Shown: piece after piece, positions 30,825 through 42,064 of the stretch
How positions within the stretch are numbered: the stretch's first letter is position 1
How the letters are laid out: each line of letters begins with the position of its first letter
NCBI GenBank assembly: GCA_017506865.1
Contig: JAFCMP010000235.1
Coordinates: 496,001-560,000, forward strand
Reading direction: 5' to 3'
DNA length: 64,000 bases
Source of the DNA: Tribonema minus
Lineage: Eukaryota; Sar; Xanthophyceae; Tribonematales; Tribonemataceae
Notes under the pieces: model-generated
Told to the model about the DNA's origin: nothing
The model's database searches: none
The model's input: only the letters and a program-made list of their open reading frames with translations
Translations under genes and position numbers: made by a program

Positions 30825-31066
30825 TTGTGGGGACTCAAGTTGAGTCAAAGCTGAGGCCGGCGACTCCCTTTTCCTGCAGAGAGGATTTCCCTGACTAGCA
30901 GGTTTGCCTCCCAGGTTTTTAATGGGGTTTCCAACCAGTTCTATATTGGCCTCCATGCTTAGTAGTGCACTTAGTGCGAGCATGCTGCAACTACACTAGG
31001 GACCGCGATCTGCTGCTTCGAGTTCAAGTCCGCATCGAGGGCGATGCTCAGCAAAGAAGGGGGATC
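30825..31066 (+). other. Element 3' untranslated region
   Basis: Follows the pol stop. It contains the palindrome GACTCAAGTTGAGTC at about 30832-30846, a stretch CAGGTTTTTAATGGGGTT similar in style to the conserved AGGTTTTTAACGAGG block before the polypurine tract of many plant LTR elements, and the tract itself at the end. Confidence 0.6.
31053..31066 (+). promoter_or_regulatory. Polypurine tract
   Basis: AAAGAAGGGGGA, then TC, directly before the 3' LTR. This is the expected primer for plus-strand DNA synthesis. Confidence 0.85.
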
Positions 31067-31479
31067 TGATACGGCTTGGGGGTGTATTCAGACAGTTACA
31101 GGCAGTTACACCTCACAGGTTGGCACAGGTCTCAGTAGACCTGTGTAGTCGGTGTAGACCTTGACATGTGATTGAGAGCTGGCCTGACCTTAGTTGAAGG
31201 CAGGTGCAACTAGTTGGGTCACATGCCAAAGGGCACATCAAAGTAGTATGCACAGCATCAGAACCTCCCCTGCAAGCAGCAAGCCCGAACCTTGCTGTGC
31301 CAGCCGTCGTCCAGCCCCAAGCCTTCCGTCTCTCAGCAGCAGAATAAAATATCCGGTAAGCGCATCGCGTTTCCTTTCGCATAACATTTCATTTGAGTTC
31401 TCTGAAGCGTGTCTACTTGTTTTGCTCTTCCAGCTTGCTTGTTTGCATTCATGACAGCATCACATGGTAAGCCGCTTCA
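31067..31479 (+). repeat. 3' LTR
   Basis: 413 bp, matching the 5' LTR except at six positions. The second donor-like site reads CATG/GTAAGC here instead of CAAG/GTAAGC. Confidence 0.95.
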
Positions 31480-32480
31480 CTTCGTGCACTTCTGGTGTTC
31501 TGCCGAAGCACAAATCTGGTTTCCCTGCTGGTCAGCTGCACATGTGCTGAGCATATGCTCACTGCTGGGACTCAATGGGGATGACGCACAATGACCTTTC
31601 GTAAGGGTCCTGAGGCACCGTCCAGATCAGCTTGATCTCAGTTCAGCAAGTGAAGTTTGTGAAGACTGAATAATTGCAGTTGTGGCCATGTGTTGAAGTG
31701 CGCATGATGCCCGAGGTCAGAATGCATGCCGCCTGCAAAAGTACATGCATAGTTTTGTTTTCTCGCCGACCAGCAACAGTGCCATGTAATGTACACTTGG
31801 GTTCCATGAGACTTAGGAGGCTGCAGTTACGGATGCACCCAAAACATGTAGTTGCATTATGCGAATCACATGTCGGCCTCGTGCGCAGTATGTGGCATTG
31901 GCTGCGCTGCACTGCTGTCACAAGAGCAGCGTATCAGGTGCAAAAGCACATGTGCCGTGCGCATGTGCCGTGCGCATGTGAGTACGCCAGTCGTAGACCA
32001 CCGCCGAGCCAACGCGGCAGCTGCGCACCATGCGCCACCAGCCTGCAGCGCAACAGGCACAAGCGCAGCAAGAAGAGTCCTGCCGCCGTTCTGTTGTCCC
32101 GCTGTCACGCATGATGAGTTTTCAAGGGAGGGCGCGATGACGAGCTGCGTACGCCATGGGGCTTCCTGCGCACTGACGTCAGGCTTGCGATGAACAAGTT
32201 GGCCGTGCACGGGGTATGCAGAATCATGTATATGCGACCCTGCTGTTCGTTGTGAAGAGGCAGAGACACGCGATGTACACATAGCGTCAGCCCAGAATGA
32301 AAGATGCAAGTTGGAAAGCAGTCAAGTGTCATGCGCATGTGCGTGCAAGTGCGCGCCATCGTACACACAAGATTGATGCGTGTGAGCACGCATGGGGCAA
32401 GCTGGTGCCAGGATTGCTAATGATTCGGTTGTTCGAGCGCAAAGGTATACTTCTAGGTCAGCATGATTCAGTGGGATGCT
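31480..32480. other. Sequence after the element, no gene recognised
   Basis: Lower-GC sequence with short frames only. It holds a small duplication of CATGTGCCGTGCG near 31950-31975. It does not continue the Ala-rich reading frame cut on the left side of the element. Confidence 0.5.
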
Positions 32481-32554
32481 TCACACTGACAGGAATTGAA
32501 CCTGCGTCTCCAGCGCATGTCTGCGCTGGTGTGCTTCCATTGCACCATGGTGTG
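32481..32554 (-). ncRNA. tRNA-like cloverleaf, copy A
   Basis: 74 bases with A-box-like TGGTGCAATGG and B-box-like GGTTCAATTCC, and normal D and T stems. Two acceptor pairs are lost relative to copy B (CACACCA against CAGTGTG). The anticodon arm is the long self-complementary CCAGCGCAGACATGCGCTGG, so it is not a decoding tRNA. Confidence 0.6.
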
Positions 32555-33600
32555 TATGATGATATGCAAGTTGGCTACACATTGGATGAGCTTGTCGAAA
32601 TCAATGCACTCGTAGTATAAAAGCGTTCATTGTGCTCACATCACAATTGTGGTCAAAGTCTCTCTTCGTGGACCTGAACCGGCAAGGCTCAGTGCCAGGC
32701 CCCCGCACCACAACAAGGTGGAGACCGCTTTCGCGGGGGAACTACCTACACAGGCGACGCCGTAAAGCAGCACGCCAAGCAACAATAAGCCTGCACACCT
32801 CGAATGCCAGCACAACCTGCAAGACTTGATTGCAGCCTCCTTGCTCACAAGGCACGCAGATTGGTCTGAGATTCGATGTACGCAGCCTTACTGCTGCTTG
32901 ACGTACTACGGCCAGGCAAGAGCATGCTGCTGAACACAGGCACGGCCAAGGAAGAGAGGGAGGGCACTCCCCATCTCCTCCAGAGAGAAGCGTACCCATC
33001 GGCGGCTGGGTACCCTCCTGCGCTTATTACTGATTCAAAGCGCCGACCGCGACCTGTCAGGCCCCCGTCGTGGATTACGAAACCAGCACGAATCTACCTC
33101 GACAGCACTTCTGCACTGCGCATCAGCGACAGCAGCGCGGACCCAGGCAGCCAACAAGTGGTTGGACTTATTGCTCATGGGACTCCTGTGTTCAGCAGCA
33201 GCTCTTGTCTGGCATCTACCAAGTACCTGTTGTGGTGCCAGCCGGGCGATGCCTGGGCCAAATCGATGACGTGGTAACCTCCAGACACGCGCCCGCCATA
33301 GACCAAGTGCGCCTACGCCACCAGGGACGGCCTGGGCACAGCAGTTAATGACTGCAATTATTGCCCCAAAGAAAGCAGAAATGCTTCCTTGCGATCAGGC
33401 TGCTTCTGATCGCCAGCCGCCAGCAGTGATGTGCCGTTGCCTCGCAGCGCCAGCCTGACACTCACGAACTGCCGTCAACCTCGTTGCAGGACGCGGGATG
33501 CAACATGAGGCTCCTGGTGGTCGCAGGTGGTCTTGGAGTGAGCAAAGCAGAAAGCGCCTCGATGGTTTTACTCGATGACTTACTCACCCGCCGGGTTTGA
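32481..33600 (-). repeat. 1.1-kb tRNA-like-ended repeat module, copy A
   Basis: Same sequence family as copies B, C and D. In module orientation (minus strand here) it runs from a diverged GTGAGTCATCGAG-like start, through conserved structured blocks including CCCCCGCGAAAGCGG, to a 74-base tRNA-like end at 32554-32481. It is more diverged than the others at the last few bases. No long frame. The far end near 33600 is approximate. Confidence 0.8.
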
Positions 33601-34465
33601 CCGTTACTTTGAAACCGTTGAACAGCCCTGCCAATTCCTTGGGACGAAGTCACTAGGTCTCCGTTTGCACATCGTGCAAAAGACCCAAAATCGCAACAAC
33701 TTTTGAACTAGAAGCCTGTTTCTCATCCTGCTTGGTGCATGGTACAGACCATACTGTTAGGTATAATGATGATGCAACAGATCTGCAGCAGACCATGTGT
33801 ATGATGCTAAAAAAAATAATTACAGAGCCTCAAAAATAAGGTGTATTCGGAGTTTGTCTGTCTGTCTGTCCACCGAAAACCCGACATAAATCGGTATTCA
33901 TTTCACATCATGAATCCACTGGCTCGGCACGCTGTGCAGAGGAGCAGGGATGGCCATGAGAGGGAAATAAGCGGAGAGTGTAGCCAAGACTAGGCGCGTG
34001 CAGCGAAGAGAAGGAGCAGCCGTGCGGTAGAGCTCGCGGAGGACGGTAGGTGGCACACGGTGCCTGCCTGAGGCACTTCAACGCAGCTCGCGAGGCAATT
34101 GAGGTGTCGCAACTGCCCTTGCTTCACGGTGAGCAGTGCTGAGCCACGTGTGGCAGCAAATGCTGGTGTTGACTACGGCGAATGAAGTCCATGGTAATGG
34201 CCGGAGAAGCAGCACCACTGGAGCCGATCAGCACCTTAATTTCGACACACCCGCTGAGCACTAGGCTCAGCTACCACGTGTGTGCAGCATACGCCGAAAT
34301 GCAGCTGTGGATTAAGCGGAATTCAATGGCATGCAGGAGCGTGTCTTATGCAACGGTCTGAATGCCTTGGGCACAAGGTTCAGTGGCCTTTGCGACGATG
34401 GGGCTGCAGGCAAGCCCAAGTGAAGCTACTCGACGAGCAGGACGAGCACGACACTGGTGATTAAG
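33601..34465. other. Gene-free stretch with TCTG microsatellite
   Basis: No conserved frame. A short (TCTG)n run, GTCTGTCTGTCTGTCC, lies at about 33855-33870. Confidence 0.5.
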
Positions 34466-35095
34466 GTGACATGCAGGTATGCAGCAAATTGTGGTCGGCT
34501 GATTTGGCGACCCGTCAGCAATGAACCTCCATAGGTGGTGCTTGCCAACTGTTCGCAAAGTCAACTGGCCTGGCTGGCTGATTCAGAAGCTGGAGCCTCG
34601 ATTCAACATAGAAGCCTGAGGCTTGCAGAGCAGCATGCTGTCAAATAGGGCAGTGAGCACGCAGAAGACTGCGATCAATTGACTTGGCGACCCATCTGTC
34701 ATGAATTTTCATGGCTGGTACTTGCCAACTGTTTGCAACGGCGACTTGCGTGGCCTGGCTGCAGCTGAAGACATGTGCAACATGCGAGGCTTGCGGAGCC
34801 GCCAGTGCATGCTGTCACACTGGGCCGTGTATGCAGTGAGCACGCATCAGGTTGCGGTCGGTTGAATTGGCGACTCATGAGCATTGAACTGCCATGGCCG
34901 GTCCTTGCCACCTGTTTCGATGGTGACTGCCTTAGGCCGACTGCAGCTGCTGAAGACATATGCAACATGCGAGGCTTGCGGAGCTGCCTGTGCATGCTGT
35001 CACACTGGGCCATGCATGCAGTGAGCACGCAGCAAAATGTGCTCGGCTGACTTGGCGCGTCGTGAGCATTGGACTGCCATCTGGCAGCAGGTGCC
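34466..35095. repeat. Satellite-like tandem repeat, ~185-bp period
   Basis: Three to four diverged units. The marker GTGAGCACGC falls at 34653, 34836 and 35021 (periods 183 and 185). Each unit also carries TTGGCG(A/C), TGCCA(A/C)CTGTTT-like and ATGCGAGGCTTGCGGAGC-type blocks. Unit size is in the usual satellite range. Confidence 0.8.
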
Positions 35096-35492
35096 ATGGT
35101 AATGCATTCTTCAAGAGGCCAGGTGATACCAACAACGCACTGGTGTCAACAGCATCATGTGGTATGAGAGCAGCTGAGGCGCAGAGCAAGCTGTTGCATT
35201 GTGTGCTGAACTCCTGCTTTGCCCTGCTTGCCAACATACACATCTGCAGTGTGCAATGAAGCAGCGTCGGGTGTGGTTATGCCTTTGATAACCCCAGGCG
35301 GTGAAGCAGTTATCATAGAATTCACAGTGGAGTCGCACAGCCATTCAAACGCACGAAATGGCTGCTTACCTGCAGCTCAGCGTGGCTGAAATTTGAAGTC
35401 TCTCAAGTTTAGGGGACAGTTATGCTCCCGTGTTGTTTTGCAACCAGCTTTTGGGCATTTGTAAGATATTACTTCTTTCATTGCACACGTTG

Positions 35493-35972
35493 TCACTGAC
35501 ACATGTGCCGCCTCCTGTGCCCCCTGCTTCCTCTGCTGCTGTGCACTGACAACGGTGTGCCTGTCTGCATGGCCAGCTTTCCTACATGTTTGCAATACAA
35601 CATCCCTGCCATCAAATTTCCACAGCTTGTGAGCGAACACAATGCTCTCGTTGCTTTGTGTAGCACCATGGTGCACTCTTCTGCACGCGTCCCTAGGACT
35701 TTCCCCCAGCCCGCAGGGCTATTATCTGCTGATATGATTTTTTGAGCATTTCTAGTTGTTGGCATGATCCTTGGACTGCATGACGTCGACGCTTTTGAGG
35801 CTCGTTCTCTGACACATCCATCAAGGAATAGCTGCTGCCTACCATGACTGCTCCTTAAGTCCCCTCGACCTTTCTTCACATCCAAGTCAGAGCAGCCACC
35901 CAACACGATGTTCAGGATGTTAGTCTGCCGGGCATAGCCGGGAGGGTCCCTCTCAACATTGATGGGGGGCAT
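35493..35972 (-). CDS. Open frame of 159 codons, no recognised family
   Basis: The longest undisturbed frame in 33.6-37.7 kb, starting MPPINVERDPPGYARQ. It has a hydrophobic-cysteine stretch near its end, no recognised domain, and composition unlike the GC-rich host genes. It may be a repeat fragment or chance. Confidence 0.2.
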   Translation of the reverse strand: MPPINVERDPPGYARQTNILNIVLGGCSDLDVKKGRGDLRSSHGRQQLFLDGCVRERASKASTSCSPRIMPTTRNAQKIISADNSPAGWGKVLGTRAEECTMVLHKATRALCSLTSCGNLMAGMLYCKHVGKLAMQTGTPLSVHSSRGSRGHRRRHMCQ

Positions 35973-36656
35973 GCGCTTGTTGGCAGCACAAGCACAAGTA
36001 ATATAGGAAGATAACGTTCAGTGGAAGGGTGTTCATGGCGAAGGTAATGCCTGATAGTTTTCAAGAACTTGCAGATATGGCAGTGTATTCAAGTTGTGCT
36101 GAGGTAAGCACCAGACTCTTTTGGGAGCTGATACAGTCAAGCTTATGAGGGCATGGAGCGTTGACTTGGGGAGCTTGTTGAGCCATGAGATGGTTCTCAT
36201 GCTAGTGCATACCCTAGGGGTATGGCATGTCCCAGTTCTAACGGTTGCATTAGGAAGTTCTGGTTCAATCCGAAATCCTGAAAGTGCTGGCGCCCTTGCG
36301 AACCCAAGCGCAAGATTATTCTTGCATTTTTCAAAGGGTTTCTGCCCTCACAAGTGGAAGTAAAAAAAGTGCCCTTACAGCGGAAGGGTCCCGCTGGCCC
36401 TTGTCAGTGATAACCACACTTGTTCTGTCCCAGTTCGAGGCACCTGCAGGTGGCCTGCAGCTACGGCATGGCTGCTCTCCGCTCACTGCACACACCCGTT
36501 TCTTCCAATCGCTTACTTGCGGTTTTCGCGCCCTGACAACAAGTACTGTGTGGTCCCAGGTGCACCTGGGTTGTGCCAAGTGAACATCATGTACATAGGA
36601 ATGAACACATGGCTAGCACACTCATCTAACTTCAACCGTTGGCGCAAACTTGCAAA

Positions 36657-36695
36657 GGGTTAGGGTTAGGGTTAGGGTTAGGGTTAGGGGGTTAG
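36657..36695. repeat. Interstitial telomere-like GGGTTA tract
   Basis: Five near-perfect GGGTTA units followed by GGGGGTTAG, in otherwise non-repetitive low-GC sequence. Confidence 0.85.
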
Positions 36696-39600
36696 CACCT
36701 ATGTCGGTCCCAGGCGGTCTGCGTCAGCTGGCGGCTTCTCCACCGCAGCTGTGGTTGATGGTGAGTGGGCTGGCGTCGCGTTGTTGTTGAAGGTGAAGTT
36801 GGAGTACGCCACCTCCGCGTCCATTGGCCAAATCGACATGTTGGCATTGTGACGTGCTTGCAGTATTGGTTCTGAATATAGGCATCTGCTTTCCACTGGC
36901 ACAGGGCAAGGGGGGGGGGGTGGCGTGCTTGCGGTTGGTCTGTAACAAAACACGGGTAAGTGACAGCGCAACTCACAGGTCTTGGAGCGTGCCGCCATTG
37001 TCTGTGTATTGGTCACATCGAGAATCATGCTGGTGCTTGGTCACTGGACATCTTGTGCAGTCGTCAGTTGTACCTTGCAACCTCCACCCATGTGGGCAAT
37101 GTACTGGCGAGTACTGTAACGAACCAGAGTATGGTCTGGCTCCACACGCCTCCTTTGGAAACATTCATCGTACGCTCATGTTGCAGGCGTCTTTGCCACT
37201 TCACACAATGCTCTATAAGGTGCATGCCACATTGTTGTTGCCATCGGACCTGAGGCGGCACAACGCGCGCCTATAGTGCTCACGCGTTTTCGCAATATTA
37301 TGTACTGCGAGTTTGTGAAGTATGCTTGATGCGTAGATGTAGGGTTGGGGGTACGGTTGGATTTAGGGCTAGGTAGACGTGGTGTCTTGAGGGGCTCAGA
37401 AGGTTTCGCGGCGCTGTCCGAGGTGGTGATCAAATGCTTGATAGTGCTGTCGCCAGCCATGCAGCATGGCACGCATGGCTGCCACGTGTACGTGCTTGGG
37501 CGTATTTCCTGATGTTGCTGACGCAGCGCCGATGCGCATGCTGATACTCAACGGCACGCTAGCGAGGGAAGGGTGCAAGCCATCATGTTGCTGGAATTAA
37601 CCGCGGCTATGCCTCTATTCCTCTATTCATCAGTATTGGGATCCATCAGGCGCAGTGAAGCGTAGGTGTGGTCGGGGCGCATACATGAGAGTTCATCGTT
37701 CAGCGTTCTGAGGCTTCGCTACTGTACTCGTTACTGTACACTGCTATTACGCTCAGTACCTGCCACTGCCGTGCGAAAATGCATCTGTTGAGCGACTGCC
37801 ATGTGTTTGCTGCGGCAGCAGTTCTCATGCCCTCGCTCGTGGCCCTCACTGCAGCAGGAGCTGGGCGCTGGAGCCAAGATGCATCGGACACCGCGATCCC
37901 ATCCTCTGTCAACGGCGGTGGTGGCTACATTCCATCAGCTGCGGTGAGTTGCGCGCTTGAAGTTAATGCTAGGCTAACTTCAAAGCCGCTGGTATTCACT
38001 GCTTCTCCGACTACTTCAACAATTGCCGCCTTGGTGCGCATTGACTTTGTATGTTTTGAGTACAAAACTTTGAAGTATGTGCAAGACATCCCTGGCCAGT
38101 GTATCGTGACAATTGCAGTCGGTCTGTTCTCTGACTGTCAACCGCAAATGCCTGATATTGCAGAATTTGGTCGCTTGCTGTCAACAAGCTATTCCTAACT
38201 TCACCAGGGCCTGTTGCTGACAAATCATGTGCTCAGCTATCCTCAGCTGTTTGAAGTTACTTGTGCCACTGGTAAAACACAGGGCTTTTTGACTTTGACC
38301 GTCATATCCATCTCCCCAACCAATTGAACCCAACTTGCAGCAAAGGCACACGTATAAATTTGTGGAACATCAAAGCTGCAAACAAGTCAACAAGCCAACA
38401 CTAACCTCAACTGCCGCCAACCCTTGACGTCGCAGGTGTTTGAACACGCGACCAGTCTTTCTGCAGACCTGTGGACGGAGTTCTACAAGGGGCTGCACAA
38501 CCTGCCCTAAACAGCTACGGCTCCCAGCGCTGGCACATTGCAGCAACTGCCGACGGGGACAAGTGTTGCTGCCATGCGCACGGAGGACAGTCTTCAAGTT
38601 GAATGAGGCGTAACGTTGCATTGCCCATGCGCGCTGCTGCGGTCAGGGCTGCCAGAGCCGCTACACATGGGGGGGCAGACATGGGGGCCAGTCGCTGCCG
38701 CTGCTGTTGCAGCTGACAGCCACAAGGAATTTGTCGGGTGTTGCTGCCGTTGATCATAGAAGTACATCTTCGGAACGAGGCATGCGGCACTGGCAGCTGC
38801 AGCAGCTCTCAGCGTCAAAAACATCGTGTGGAACAGGGTTGGGGGGGAGGGGGTTGATGTATTGTTTGATGTGGTAAAAGGGACCGGAGGGGCAGGGCGA
38901 CTTCTTCCCTGGCAGCGCGCAGAGCTCACACTCTGTTGTCGGTGCAGAAAGGTGCGCTTGTCCATGTGTGGAGGCGAGCAGGGGACTCGGGGGGTTGCGA
39001 TCGGTTGAAGTTACCACCACATGCTGTGTAGCAGTCAGGATGGGTGAGCATCACGTGATTGCTTCACGCCGTTGTCATGGTGCCTGAACCGCCCGTATTG
39101 GTTTCAAAGGCCGTTGTCTGGTCCCTGCCACCCCCCATGCGCGGGCAGGAGGGCATGCTCCCTCCACCCGCGCTTGCCAACGGCTTACACTTGCATGTGC
39201 TGGCCTACTGGTACATCAACCGTGGTTATCGCGAGTGCCTCGGCACTATAGAGCCCAAGGGGGTGGCCGGCTGTGTCTACACGACCTTGAAGGAGAAGTT
39301 GGAATGCAGGTTACGTGCATAGGGTTTGGTGCTTATGTAGCAATTTGCTCTCAAGGGGGTCACGTGTTGTGCTGAACCCTGAGCATCAAGCTACCATGAG
39401 CAGCTGCATGCAGTACGTACCTGGCATGACCACGTGCGCAGGTGTGTTGAGGATAAATGAAGGTGCGAGATGCGAGATGCCATACATGCGCTGAGCTGTC
39501 TTTTGGTGTCAATCTGCGTGCGTCTGCCTGGATTGCATGAGCACTGTCACACCCTGGTTGTGATGCGGATATGATGTACACATACAAAGCATGCGGAGCA

Positions 39601-40334
39601 TTGCAGGTCAAGACTGCCACAAGCTGCTTGCAAATGAGCTCATGCTACACTACCAACGCGTGACCTCGCTGTACATTGCACAAGACAAGCGGCCATCAGA
39701 GTCCATGCCTATTGTTGTCAACAGAAGTGAGACACACATGCATACCATGAACACATGGGTGTGGAAACATGGGCTTGCTGCAGTAGGTACAGGCGGCGGA
39801 CTGAAGAGGACCCCAGTTTGTGTTGGAATCCTGGATGCAAAAACCAGCTGGTTTGTCAGCACGTGGGAACTGACAAGGTACTCATGCACACTACACTGTA
39901 CGTGCAGAATGGTTGTTGTGGACACTTGCTTGCACGAAACGTAACATTTGGGGTTCCTTCACAGATTTCGTGAACTCAACAGCTGAGCATCAGGCTTGCA
40001 TGCTGATGTATGCTGGTCGGGAAGGCACAAGTGAGCACAAGTGCAGTGCAAGCTCACGTTTCTGGTGTACTTCAGGTGTACGCATAGTGCCTGTGTTGAT
40101 TCCTCAGCATTGCAAGCTACAAATCGCATTGTCCATTGTCTTGCACGCAGTAGTCCACTGGCAATGGCAATACATGCAGGTACGTCTTGTAGTAAACTCA
40201 CTTTGAGGAATCATAAGACATGTGTGATTGAATCTTGTATTGATGCTTGTAGCCACAGCATATATACACTTGCAGTTGGCAGTATGTACACACGAACTAA
40301 TGTAAAGTATACGATTACTTGTCAATAGGCTTGC
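36696..40334. other. Gene-poor stretch, possible unrecognised exons
   Basis: No family recognised. Frames that look most protein-like are 37779-38198 (+, 139 codons, Ala/Ser-rich start MHLLSDCHVFAAAAVLM) and a possible terminal exon after CGTCGCAG near 38437, ending at 38510 (EHATSLSADLWTEFYKGLH). They could be exons of one plus-strand gene, but no linking evidence was found. Confidence 0.3.
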
Positions 40335-40520
40335 TGTGGTAGCATTGCCTGTTGCCGTAGGGTTAGAATTGTGGAGCAGTGAAAGATGGAGTGTCACTGC
40401 ATTGCTATTCACGCATGAATGGATCACTCTTGCATGGAACTGGTGGTGTGTGGTGTACTGCTGCTTGCACAGCGCAGTTCTGCTGCCCCAGAGAGGCCTT
40501 GTTTCAACACTGTAGAAGTA
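40335..40520 (+). repeat. Left terminal inverted repeat
   Basis: Shares with the inverse of 41742-41939 the blocks ATGAATGGATCACTCTTGCA, TGCTTGCACAGCGCA and AGAGGCCTTGTTTC. Confidence 0.7.
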
Positions 40521-41100
40521 TGAGCGTATGCGCGGCGCGCGGCGGCAGCGCTACGGCGGCGCCGCCGCCCAGCGAGCACGGCGGCGTACACACGGCGTGC
40601 GGAACCAGCGCTGCGGCGGCGCCGCCGCTCGGCGATGGCGGCGGCGTACGCGCGGCGCGCGACGGCTGCGCTGTTTCGATGCTGCTGCTTGGCGATGGCG
40701 GCTGCATACGCATGGCGCGCAACAGCGGCGCTGTGTCAGCGACGCCGTTTGGCAATGGCAGCGACGTACGCGCGGCGCGCGACGGCCGCGCTGTTCGATG
40801 CTGCTGCTTGGCGATGGCGGCTGCATACGCATGGCGCGCGACAGCGGCGCTGTGTCAGCGACACCGTTTGGCAATGGCAGCGACGTACGCGCGGCGCGCG
40901 ACGGCCGCGTTGTTCGATGCTGCTGCTTGGCGATGGCGGCAGCGCACGCGTGGCGCGAGGCGGCAGCGCTACAGCGGCAGCGCTCCGGCAGCACCCCCGC
41001 TCGGCGGCGGCGGCGTATGCGGCACGCGACAGCAGCGTTGTGAAGGCGCCGCCGCTGGGCAGCGGCGGCGGCAGCACGCATGTCGCAAGCGATGCGAAGG
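40521..41100. repeat. 119-bp GC-rich minisatellite
   Basis: GATGCTGCTGCTTGGCGATG recurs at 40678, 40797 and 40916, exactly 119 bases apart. Each unit holds two related ~60-base halves with TACGC(A/G)(T/C)GGCGCGC. Units at both ends are more diverged. Several frames stay open on both strands because of the codon-biased repeat. Confidence 0.85.
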
Positions 41101-41249
41101 GGTAACAGCTTGATTTCGATGCTGCGGCGGGAGCTGGCGATGGCGTATGCACCGCGCTGGCGCAGGTAGAACCCGATGCGATATCGTGGGAGCTCCATAC
41201 GCACATGCAGCCCGGCAAGCTCTATGGACAGCCCGCGGCATGACGCGAC

Positions 41250-41700
41250 ATGGGCGACATGCCGCCAATCAACTTCCGCGCGCTGATCCCCAACAACACC
41301 CCGCTCAACGCCGCAGAAGTTGACGATCTGGTGGCGCTGCTCGAGCAGTACGCGTACTGCTTTGGCGTGGAGGACCACCACGTCGGCAACGTAACTACTG
41401 CCTTCGGCTACAACACACCACTGATGAGAGTGGGTACCCAAACGCACCCCGCCGCGCCGCCATGGCCCTGAAAAGATGCAGATCCTACTCACCTGAGCGC
41501 GAAAGCAGCTGGAGCACGGCTTGTGGGAGCCGTGCACCTGCTCCGTCATGCAAGGCGTCTGCGCGCCCAAGCCACATCAGCCCGGCAAGTGGCGCATTTG
41601 CGGCGCGGCTCAGTTATGTCAATCAGGGTCTAGTTGAGGACCACACGGTGACGCTGCACATGCCAGATCTGCTGGAGGACTTTATTTGCCATGGAGCCAC
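41250..41700 (+). pseudogene. Decayed Ty3/gypsy pol fragment (start of RT)
   Basis: A frame from 41250 reads LNAAEVDDLVALLEQYAYCF, like the segment just before RT in gypsy elements. Further on, in shifted frames, CAPKPHQPGKWRICG and LVEDHTVTLHMPDLLEDF match the KWRMC(V/I)DY...PLPRIDDLL region. At least two frame changes are needed, so it is a relic. It is unrelated in detail to the intact element at 19.4-31.5 kb. Confidence 0.5.
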
Positions 41701-41741
41701 CGCCGCCAATCGGCATCATGCGGGGCACCGTACGCCTCAGA

Positions 41742-41939
41742 CTCCTCCTATGTGGAAACAAGGCCTCCCTGGGCCAGCAGAAGTGCGCTGTGCAAGCAGG
41801 AGTACACCAATACAAGTTCATACGTACACCACAGATCCATGCAAGAGTGATCCATTCATGCGTAAAAAGGTATGCTGTGACACTCCTTCTTCACTGCTCC
41901 ACTAGCCCTAGCCCCAGGGCATCAGGCAATGCTACCACA
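41742..41939 (-). repeat. Right terminal inverted repeat
   Basis: Inverse copy of 40335-40520; ends CAATGCTACCACA. Confidence 0.7.
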
Positions 41940-42064
41940 CTAATTTATTATTGTAAACAAAAGCGTTGGCCGTTTCATGCGTGATGCGCACAAGCTTGCC
42001 GAGCGTGGCGACCGGACTTTTTGTGGTACAAGAACCAGATTATTTGTCACCAAACGTGTTCATT

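Larger units (their letters stand above)
19424..31479 (+). mobile_element. Ty3/gypsy chromovirus-like LTR retrotransposon encoding a DNA methyltransferase
   Basis: Complete 12,056-bp element: TG...CA LTRs of 413 bp, a tRNA primer site, a ~1-kb structured leader, gag (20824-23289), pol in the -1 frame (to 30824), a polypurine tract and the 3' LTR. The pol order is zinc-finger-like motif, C5 DNA methyltransferase, protease, RT, RNase H, integrase, GPY/F-like module, chromodomain-like module, then two Tudor-like modules. Integrase after RNase H and the YIDD RT place it in Ty3/gypsy. Both long frames are open and the LTRs differ at only 6 of 413 sites, so insertion was fairly recent. No target-site duplication is visible (GCCGT before, CTTCG after). 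The element lies in an Ala-rich reading frame. Whether it is active cannot be judged from sequence alone. Confidence 0.97.
40335..41939. mobile_element. Element with ~190-bp terminal inverted repeats
   Basis: The outer ends TGTGGTAGCATTGCCTG (40335) and its inverse CAGGCAATGCTACCACA (ending 41939) begin inverted repeats of about 190 bases at roughly 80% identity by eye. The interior holds a 119-bp minisatellite and a decayed RT-like fragment. No target duplication is visible at the ends as drawn. It could be a foldback-type DNA transposon or an inverted duplication. Confidence 0.6.

Noticed and set aside
36331..36579. Minus-strand frame with CRSC and WDRTSVVI, considered as a TnpB/Fanzor-like tail
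   Set aside because: Only a loose Cys/Asp pattern; no second CxxC pair, no RuvC motifs and no extended frame nearby.
34466..41100. CRISPR arrays
   Set aside because: Repeat units are 119-185 bp, diverged and without unique spacers, in a eukaryotic genome.
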